In this document: positions 57,620 to 64,000 of the stretch, in pieces | Numbering within the stretch: the stretch's first letter is position 1 | Layout of the letters: the number at the start of each line of letters is the position of its first letter | Source: Marinomonas atlantica | GTDB lineage: Bacteria; Pseudomonadota; Gammaproteobacteria; Pseudomonadales; Marinomonadaceae | Direction of reading: 5' to 3' | DNA length: 64,000 nucleotides | Assembly (NCBI RefSeq): GCF_001639725.1 | Contig: NZ_LTAW01000002.1 | Coordinates: forward strand, 1 to 64,000 | Notes under the pieces: model-generated | Database searches by the model: none | Told to the model about the DNA's origin: nothing | What the model saw: only the letters and a program-made list of their open reading frames with translations | Translations under genes and position numbers: made by a program

Positions 57620-58552
57620 ATGAATGAGTCGAACAACCCAGTGCGGATCGCTTTCATTGGTGAATGCATGATACAGCTTCAGGGACCTCTGTTTGGCTCA
57701 CTTAAGCAAAGTTGGGGTGGCGATACCTACAATACCGCATTGTACTTGCGCAGACTGCTGCCAGAGCAGTTTGAAGTGCACTACTTGACGGCGTTAGGGG
57801 ATGACGCATTGAGTGAATATTTACAGCAAGCATGGCATGCGCAAGGGCTGGAAGTAGGTAATATTCGAACCATAGCTAACAAATCCCCTGGCTTATATCA
57901 AATCAGTACGGATGCCAGTGGCGAGCGATCGTTTCATTACTGGCGTAATGATGCAGCGGCTAAATACCTTTTTGACCAGCAGACTGTTGATGAGGTGGCA
58001 GATTTTCTCATGTCATTTGATCAAGTGTATGTGTCGGGCATTAGCTTGGCTATTTTGACGCAAGAAGGGCGCTCTGTATTACTGAGTGCATTAGAGCGAT
58101 ACGCCGATCACGCAGGTAAGATCGTATTTGATAATAATTACCGACCAGCTCTTTGGGTCTCGTTAGAGAAATGTCGACAGGCATACCGTCGTATTTTAGC
58201 GGTGGCCGATATCGCGCTTATTACCGAAGACGACGATCAGCTATTGTGGCAATACACCCGAAGTGATGAGATCTTTGCAGCCTATCAATGTCCGGAAGTG
58301 GTTATCAAGCGCGGCTCTGAAGCTTGTTTACTGCGTGTTAATGGCGAACGTATGGCCGTTCCGACTCAAGCTGTTGATAATGTGGTGGATACCACCGCAG
58401 CAGGCGACTCGTTCGCTGCGGGCTATTTGTTTGGGCGTCTGACATCCGAATCGCCAGAGCAATCAGTGCGCTATGGTCATATCCTTGCGGGTCGCGTGAT
58501 TCGATATGCTGGGGCGATTATTGATGAATCTGCAATGCCAAATTTTTGCTAA
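57620..58552 (+). CDS. kdgK: 2-Keto-3-deoxygluconate kinase
   Basis: PfkB-family sugar kinase making KDPG from KDG and ATP. The 310-aa protein has GGDTYNTALYLRRLL near the N-terminus and the ATP/catalytic motif VVDTTAAGDSFAAGYLFG (residues ~255-272, with catalytic Asp in AAGDS). Being the last gene of the uronate set, it completes the path to KDPG, which would be cut by Eda, absent from this window. No terminator is evident in the 125 bases before the convergent LysR gene. Confidence 0.94.
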   Translation: MNESNNPVRIAFIGECMIQLQGPLFGSLKQSWGGDTYNTALYLRRLLPEQFEVHYLTALGDDALSEYLQQAWHAQGLEVGNIRTIANKSPGLYQISTDASGERSFHYWRNDAAAKYLFDQQTVDEVADFLMSFDQVYVSGISLAILTQEGRSVLLSALERYADHAGKIVFDNNYRPALWVSLEKCRQAYRRILAVADIALITEDDDQLLWQYTRSDEIFAAYQCPEVVIKRGSEACLLRVNGERMAVPTQAVDNVVDTTAAGDSFAAGYLFGRLTSESPEQSVRYGHILAGRVIRYAGAIIDESAMPNFC

Positions 58553-58677
58553 ATACACAATATTGTGGGTGTTAATCTGCTCGTCATTATTCAATTGATC
58601 TGGAACGTTTTGAGCTTCTCTTCAACTTGACTGTAGCGTGGATGCAATATTTCTGTGACGCTATTTATCGTGAATAT

Positions 58678-59625
58678 TCAGTGTACTTTTAACGATTTTA
58701 GCAGCACGTTTGAGTACTCAGGGTTACTAAGAGTATTAGACCATTGCTCCAAAAGAATCTGAATAAAGAGGTCAGCCGACGGAGATACTGGAGTCAATGT
58801 ACGTCGAATTAAACCGATAGAACGGTCAATTTTCTCGCCTGCTAAGGGGCGATAGGTGAGTACACTATTAGTGCCAAATGGCATTGCTAAGCGGGGGACA
58901 ATAGACAGTCCAAGTCCTGTCTCAACTAATCCAAGTGATGTAGACAAGTGTTGTACTTCGTAAAAACTATTGAGGTTTACTTGGTCGCGTGCAATGGACT
59001 TATCTAGTAAAAGCCGATTACCGCTGGTACGGCTTACGCTTATCAATTTGTAATTTTCTAAATCCTTCCAAGTGACTTCTTCCAATGCCGTAAGAGGGTG
59101 ATCTTGTCGCATACAGACGACGAAAGGGTCATCAATAAGCGGCGTAAAGCTCACTTCCGAATGCTGCGCAATAGCCATATTTATGCCAAAGTCTGCGTCA
59201 CCTTGAATGACTGACTCAAGACCCTGATTAGCACTTTCATCGAGAATTCGAATTCGAATGCCGGGGTACTTTTCATTAAAAGGTTTGATCACAGAAGGCA
59301 AAAAATAAAAGGCGGCTGTCGGAATACAGGCAATGGTGATGGTGCCTTTTTGCTGGCTTGCCATGTCCTTTATCCCCAACACAGAAAGCTCAAACTCTTC
59401 TAACATTCGTCTTGCTTTAGGTAAAAACTCTCGACCCACAGTGGTCAATTTGGTTTTCCTAGTTGTTCGCTCAAATAGCGTCGCGCCCAAGACATTTTCA
59501 AGCTTCTGCATGCGTCGACTCAAGGCGGGTTGAGATAAAAATGTGGCTTCTGCCGCTTCATGAAAGTTACCCGTTTCTGCGACTTTAACAAAGATAACAA
59601 GGTCTTTAAATTCGATCTGATGCAT
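58678..59625 (-). CDS. LysR-family transcriptional regulator
   Basis: A 315-aa regulator with an N-terminal winged HTH (residues ~8-65, FVKVAETGNFHEAAEATFLSQPALSRRMQKLE) and a periplasmic-binding-fold effector domain (~92-300). Its first codon lies at the edge of the truncated tct gene on the other strand, so it has lost or replaced its native upstream region. A GGTGA ribosome site is present. Its likely original role is control of the neighbouring tripartite tricarboxylate transporter, now broken; control of the uronate genes is less likely because a FadR-type regulator is already present. Confidence 0.9.
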   Translation of the reverse strand: MHQIEFKDLVIFVKVAETGNFHEAAEATFLSQPALSRRMQKLENVLGATLFERTTRKTKLTTVGREFLPKARRMLEEFELSVLGIKDMASQQKGTITIACIPTAAFYFLPSVIKPFNEKYPGIRIRILDESANQGLESVIQGDADFGINMAIAQHSEVSFTPLIDDPFVVCMRQDHPLTALEEVTWKDLENYKLISVSRTSGNRLLLDKSIARDQVNLNSFYEVQHLSTSLGLVETGLGLSIVPRLAMPFGTNSVLTYRPLAGEKIDRSIGLIRRTLTPVSPSADLFIQILLEQWSNTLSNPEYSNVLLKSLKVH

Positions 59626-61060
59626 AGATTCACCAATTGGCGGTGCGCCCGCAACAGGCGATTTTCGTTTTACCTTTGATGTAGACTATTTATACGACGG
59701 CATTCCTTTGATCGTCGTTGGTTTAGGGATCTTTGCCCTACCAGAAATTATTTCATTACTGATCAAAAATAAGTCGATTGCGACGAAAGGTAATCAGCTT
59801 GGTCAGGGGTTAGGTCAAGGCTTGAAAGACGTTATGAGCAACTTACCGCTCGTTGGACGTTCATCTGTTTTTGGTAGTCTTGTTGGTGCTATCCCAGGAC
59901 TGGGTGGTTCGGTTGTGGATTGGATGACCTACAGTTTTGCCATGAGTGCTAGTAAAGATAAAAGCCAGTTTGGTAAAGGTGAAATCAAAGGTGTTATCGC
60001 CCCCGAGTCAGCTAATAATGCTTGTTCGTGCGGTAGTATGATTCCTACTATTCTATTTGGTGTTCCAGGTTCTGGCTCTGCAGCGGTATTTCTGGGTGGT
60101 ATGTTGTTGCTGGGGATTCAACCTGGCGTATCAATGGTATCGACTCACCTTGACCTGACCTATACCATCATTTGGTCTTTGGCTTTAGCGAATATTTTAG
60201 GTGCGGCGTTATGTATTTTCTTAACCCGTCCTATTTCGATGCTTACTTACATCAAGTTCTCTATTTTAGCGCCGGTTATTTTAACCTTAATTCTGTTTGC
60301 TGCTTATCAAGCGACTCGTAGTTTTGGTGATTTCTTAGCGTTAGGCGGCATTGCATTGATTGGCGTATTGATGAAGAACGCAGATTGGCCTAGACCTGCA
60401 TTCTTGATTGGCTTTGTATTGTCTGCGGGTGCAGAAAACTACTTTTTTCAAAGCATTCAGTTTTATGAGTACAGCTGGTTTACACGTCCTGGTGTGTTGA
60501 TCATTGGTGCATTGATTCTGTGTGGCTTATTCCTGCCTACGGTATTCCGTAGAATGATGCGTAAACGTCAAACTCCTGAAGAGGCAAAAGCCGCGTCTGA
60601 AGCAGCACTTGTCACTAACTTCAATTTGGATATATGGATTGCAGGTTTGTTCTTGCTGATAGCCGTTGTATTTGGTTACCAAGTATGGGGCGAACAAACG
60701 TTAACAAGGGCCTTTCCATTGATAGCGGTGACTTTGTTGGGTGGTTCTTCTTTGATGGTCATCATTAACCATCTGCGTCATCGTGGGCAAATTGCTACGG
60801 CTGAAATTCGACAAGGGCTGTTCTATATAGTGGGCTTTTTCATCATGGCTTTCTTGTATTTCGAACTCGGTTTCTTAACCACTACTTTTGTTTTTTCACT
60901 GTCGTTTATTTACTTCTTTGCCCGTGCAGGATCAGTAAAATCGTTATCAATTGCTTTCGGTTTGCTGGTATTCCTTTTGGTGTTAGGTCGAGTGATGAGT
61001 GTCGACTATCCAGAAGGGTTGCTAGACGGCTATGTATTGGCAATAGCGAATCTGGTTTAA
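59621..61060 (+). pseudogene. 5'-truncated tripartite tricarboxylate transporter TctA-TctB fusion
   Basis: The frame is open from 59621, after a TGA at 59618-59620, to 61060. From about 59633 it reads as TctA (PIGGAPATGDFRFTF, DGIPLIVVGLGIFALPEI), then SSVFGSLVGAIPGLGGSVVDW and ESANNACSCGSMIPTILFGVPGSGSAAVFLGG. The last ~145 residues form a four-helix TctB-like domain. The first ~190-200 residues of TctA, with its first membrane helices, are absent, as are a separate tctC and any ribosome site. The longest start in the body is a TTG at 59708. I take it as a remnant created by deletion up to the LysR start codon. Confidence 0.8.
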
Positions 61061-61089
61061 CAAGTATCCGCTGACCCCGCGACTTGTTT

Positions 61090-61120
61090 AATGCCCGCCT
61101 ACCTAGGCGGGCATTTTTTT
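61090..61120 (+). terminator. Terminator of the tct remnant
   Basis: AATGCCCGCCT / AGGCGGGCATT hairpin with a four-base loop, followed by seven T. Confidence 0.92.
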
Positions 61121-61541
61121 GTCTATTACATAACCTATATAAAGGCTCTTTGCTGTTCGAAAAGGTATCCGCAAGTCTTGCTCAAGCTATTCTCAAAACC
61201 ATAGTCTTTGTAGTAAATATCGCAACTCCCCAGTTTTTTTTTGCCGCATATATTAAACATGCTTTTGTAGATCGATTTCACATTGAGGCGATATATGCCA
61301 GCGCTATGCCATTACAGCATATGCTAAAGATAACAGTACTTGAATAAGCGGGTTTTACAGTTACATCATGCTCGATCTTGCTTCTGTGTATGGTCATCAG
61401 TGAAGCCATAGGTATTTAGATTCGCCTAAAGAAGCTAAAAAAGTGTCGGCTCATCATTTTAATCGTATTTTTAATACCATTTAAACGCTGATTGTTGGTC
61501 GTCTATTATGGTAGGGCATGTCGTTTTAGTGGAGGACTAGC
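61121..61541. other. Intergenic region, nothing recognised
   Basis: About 420 bases between two convergent terminators. A short frame runs through 61084-61347 but begins upstream of the terminator hairpin, lacks a ribosome site and resembles nothing known to me. The rest carries stops in all frames. Confidence 0.5.
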
Positions 61542-61566
61542 AAAAAAAAGCGCCCTTAAGGGCGCT
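61541..61566 (-). terminator. Terminator of the second TRAP operon
   Basis: AGCGCCCTTAAGGGCGCT, a perfect 9-bp palindrome stem, flanked by A8 on the left, which is T8 on the minus strand. Confidence 0.9.
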
Positions 61567-61601
61567 AATAACATGACAATAGTTAATGTCATAAAAGGGT
61601 G

Positions 61602-63215
61602 TTACTGGACAATTTCTGGTCCCATGATTGCATATGGAAGTGCAGTCGATAGAGCAGGGATGTAAGTTACAAGGATCAAGAAAACAAACAATACTGCTAC
61701 GAAAGGCATGGCTGCTTTTACTACTCGAGCCAAGCTCATCCCGGTTATCCCAGAGGTTACAAAGAGGTTGAGACCTATCGGTGGTGTAATCATCCCGATC
61801 TCCATGTTTACCACCATGATGATACCTAGATGAATTGGGTCCACACCCAGCTCCATCGCAATTGGGAATACCACAGGTGCAACGATAACCAATAGACCAG
61901 ATGGCTCCATAAACTGACCACCAATCAACAATAGAATGTTGACAGCGATTAGGAAAGTGAACCAGTTGAAACCAACACCTAGCATCCATTCTGTAATCGC
62001 TTGCGGAATACGCTCAGCGGATAACGTATGTGCGAACAGCAATGCGTTAGCGATGATAAACATCAGCATGATGGTTGTCTTAGTACCATCTAGCATGGTT
62101 TTACGAGTCTCTTCGCCAAATAAAGCAGGGAAGAAGCCACGTGCCATTAGCGAGAAATTACGACCCCAAATAGGCATACCCTGAGCAATACAGCTAACTA
62201 GGCTTGTTTCAAGCTTAGCACCACGTTTTGACACGTAGAAAAGAGCTAGCAACGCACCTAGAACTACACCAATAATAGCTCGTACACCAGCGGTCATTGC
62301 TTCACTGCCAGACAGAGCGAAGAAGGACATGATTTCCCATACTAGGAAAAATGACACTCCGTAAACCGTACCATTAAAACCAACACGTGCTGCGGGTGCA
62401 TCCGTTTCTTTAGTCCATGTCTCGCCTTTAAGTGGCCCCATGTCGCGATACACGAATAGCGCAATGAAGATAGAGTAAATTGCTGCGACAACCGCGGCTT
62501 CTGTCGGTGTAAAAGCACCACCATAGATACCGCCCATGATGATTACGATTAGGAACAATCCCCAACCAGCGTCTTTACCTCCACGAATTAAATTGCCAAA
62601 GCCTTTCCACTCCTCCGCTGGTAGATTTTTGATACGTGCAACCACATAGATTGCCAACATCAACATACCACCCGCCATCAAGCCTGGGATAACACCCGCT
62701 AAGAACATACGACCAACAGATACGTCCGTTGCTGCAGCGTATACCACCATTACGATAGAAGGCGGAATTAAGATACCTAAAGTACCCGCATTGGCGATGA
62801 TGCCGGATGCAAACTCTTTTGAGTAACCAACTTGGCGCATGCCAGCAATGGCAATGGTACCGATTGCTACCACGGTTGCTGGCGATGAACCAGACAATGC
62901 CGCGAACATCATACATGCCAACACTGACGCCATTGCCAGACCACCACGAAAGTGACCGACAGAAGCAATGGCAAAGTTAATCAAACGCTTTGCCACACCA
63001 CCGGTCGACATGAATGACGACGCCAAAATGAAGAACGGAATCGCCAAAAGTGTGTAGTGTTGACCCGCACCAAATAACGAGATTGCTACCGATGACAAAG
63101 AGTCATGGGAGAAAAATGTGATGAACAGAATGGACGTTAAGCCCAAACAAATACCAACTGGCAACCCTATAAAGAGCAGAGTTAGTACCATACCAAATAA
63201 AATTAATGCTTCCAC
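61602..63215 (-). CDS. TRAP transporter large permease with internal insertion (DctM family)
   Basis: A 537-aa DctM-family permease. Its ends match the family: YTLLAIPFFILASSFMSTGG, FAALSGSSPATVVAIGTIA, LGILIPPSIVMVVY, GGIYGGAFTPTEAAVVAAIYS and MEIGMITPPIGLNLFV. Residues ~260-370 form an insertion not present in the ~430-aa standard form, with two extra hydrophobic segments (near 283-300 and 310-328) and a basic, aromatic stretch. The GTG start at 63215 follows AGGAG. It lies 17 bases after the DctQ gene and ends before a terminator. Confidence 0.92.
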   Translation of the reverse strand: MEALILFGMVLTLLFIGLPVGICLGLTSILFITFFSHDSLSSVAISLFGAGQHYTLLAIPFFILASSFMSTGGVAKRLINFAIASVGHFRGGLAMASVLACMMFAALSGSSPATVVAIGTIAIAGMRQVGYSKEFASGIIANAGTLGILIPPSIVMVVYAAATDVSVGRMFLAGVIPGLMAGGMLMLAIYVVARIKNLPAEEWKGFGNLIRGGKDAGWGLFLIVIIMGGIYGGAFTPTEAAVVAAIYSIFIALFVYRDMGPLKGETWTKETDAPAARVGFNGTVYGVSFFLVWEIMSFFALSGSEAMTAGVRAIIGVVLGALLALFYVSKRGAKLETSLVSCIAQGMPIWGRNFSLMARGFFPALFGEETRKTMLDGTKTTIMLMFIIANALLFAHTLSAERIPQAITEWMLGVGFNWFTFLIAVNILLLIGGQFMEPSGLLVIVAPVVFPIAMELGVDPIHLGIIMVVNMEIGMITPPIGLNLFVTSGITGMSLARVVKAAMPFVAVLFVFLILVTYIPALSTALPYAIMGPEIVQ

Positions 63216-63232
63216 GATACGCTCCTAACCAA

Positions 63233-63910
63233 TTAGTCTTTCAATGCACCTTTGTTCTCTTCAACAAGCTCTTGCGCTTCGTGACCACTGATCAACATAT
63301 CACGCTTGCCTGTTGCGATGGCCAAGAAGGCCTGTAGAGAACGGTACGCTAGTAATGCCAAACTGATTGGCAGAATTACAAGTACTAACCAGCGATGTAC
63401 ACGCGGTTGAATGTCGAACGCTTCTACCATAAAGGCAGGGTAGCGGAGTTCTTCTTGTCCAAGACCAATGCGCCACATCTTGTACCAGTACTCAATGGCA
63501 CCGCCACGGACGTCTATACCCAACATCGCGACCCAAGTCGAATCGAGCAGGATAAGACCATAGAGCATCGCACCTGCCGCACCGATCAAAGACAGCACTT
63601 TTGCAGTACCTTTGGGAACAGCATTCAGAAGGATATCAACGCCAAGATGTGAGCCAGTTTTTATGCCGTAGCTCATGCCTAGAAGGATCAGCCATGAGAA
63701 CATAACCGTGTTAAATTCCAGCGCTGCGACCCAACCTGTGTTGAAAGCATAGCGCGCAATCACTTGGCCAAATGAAACAACCATAATCGAAGAAATAACT
63801 AGGACAAGTAAGTTCTCTTCAAATCGTTCCATGAATTTCGGAAAACGTTTTTCCAGCACCCATAGGGCTAGAATAAATATTAATAAGTATAAATGAGGCC
63901 AGTATGCCAT
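63233..63910 (-). CDS. TRAP transporter small permease (DctQ family)
   Basis: A 225-aa DctQ protein, longer than the usual ~160 aa: four core helices with NTVMFSWLILLGMSYGIKTGSHLGVDILL, a ~50-residue soluble loop (~130-175; GGAIEYWYKMWRIGLGQEELRYPAFMVEAF) and a charged C-terminal tail. GGAG lies before the ATG. It precedes the inserted DctM in one operon. The substrate is unknown; C4-dicarboxylates are a guess from the family and from dctBD in the same region. Confidence 0.9.
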   Translation of the reverse strand: MAYWPHLYLLIFILALWVLEKRFPKFMERFEENLLVLVISSIMVVSFGQVIARYAFNTGWVAALEFNTVMFSWLILLGMSYGIKTGSHLGVDILLNAVPKGTAKVLSLIGAAGAMLYGLILLDSTWVAMLGIDVRGGAIEYWYKMWRIGLGQEELRYPAFMVEAFDIQPRVHRWLVLVILPISLALLAYRSLQAFLAIATGKRDMLISGHEAQELVEENKGALKD

Positions 63911-63946
63911 GGGGGACTCCTAAACATCAGAAGGCAGCGTAAAAAG

Positions 63947-63994
63947 GCCTTTCACACCAGAGCTCACGGGTGGGTTAACACGTATGTGAAAGGC
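63947..63994 (-). promoter_or_regulatory. Intercistronic hairpin upstream of the DctQ gene
   Basis: GCCTTTCACA (63947-63956) and TGTGAAAGGC (63985-63994) form a perfect 10-bp stem around 28 bases, followed on the minus strand by GCCTTTTTACG, so it can act as an attenuator. It lies between the DctQ start and the right edge, where the binding-protein gene of the same TRAP operon probably ends. Confidence 0.6.
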
Positions 63995-64000
63995 ACGAAA

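Noticed and set aside
61084-61347. 87-aa open frame after the tct remnant
   Set aside because: It contains the terminator hairpin, lacks a ribosome site and has no recognisable motif.
1-64000. CRISPR arrays, insertion sequences, prophage genes or tRNA-linked att sites
   Set aside because: No regularly spaced repeats, transposase or integrase motifs, or tRNA genes were seen on either strand.

Overview
The window reads as a chromosomal segment of a marine gammaproteobacterium close to Marinomonas or another Oceanospirillaceae genus. This is inferred from the proteins (MucABCD-type sigma-E locus, HexR/Edd sugar catabolism, TRAP transporters, EF-P with EpmA/EpmB) and from moderate, AT-leaning base composition; it was not tested by a database search. 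No phage, insertion sequence, CRISPR array or tRNA gene was seen. It opens at the tail of an rRNA operon: the 23S 3' end, the spacer, a normal 5S gene and its terminator, followed by a decayed tandem copy of 5S plus terminator.

Housekeeping and central metabolism fill 0.9-17.3 kb: selO, an MFS transporter, an Lrp-type regulator, purEK, mgsA, pykA, gap, edd, putP, hexR, an APH/choline-kinase-like gene, ung and ygfZ. gap and edd diverge from a shared intergenic region holding one perfect and two imperfect HexR-type palindromes, and hexR itself lies about 4 kb away. From 17.5 to 25.8 kb there is a polyol locus (xylulokinase, AraC regulator, D-arabinitol-4-dehydrogenase-like enzyme and a MalFGK-type ABC importer). 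It gives a route from D-arabitol to D-xylulose and D-xylulose 5-phosphate.

26-46.8 kb is a conserved core: sdhE-ygfX facing nadB; rpoE-rseA-rseB-rseC-mucD with a sigma-E-type promoter; a CheW-like protein; argE-argA; ygiF-glnE; a small YjfB-like motility protein behind a sigma-28-type promoter; epmB, efp and epmA; and dctB-dctD. 46.9-58.6 kb is a uronate catabolic island: a FadR-family regulator, a TRAP importer (DctP divergent from DctQM), a cytoplasmic GH31 glycosidase, then uxaC, uxuB, uxuA and kdgK. Uronates would enter by TRAP and leave as KDPG. edd and the uronate genes both feed KDPG, but no eda is present here.

The last part, 58.7-64 kb, holds a LysR regulator directly abutting a TctA-TctB fusion gene that has lost its 5' end, then a second TRAP system (DctM with a large insertion, and DctQ). 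The DctP gene of that system probably lies just beyond the right edge. Nothing in the window is clearly a new biological system. The best leads are the GH31-TRAP-uronate link, the truncated tct locus, the 5S duplication, the DctD GAFTDA variant, and the predicted HexR, FadR-family and sigma-28 sites.
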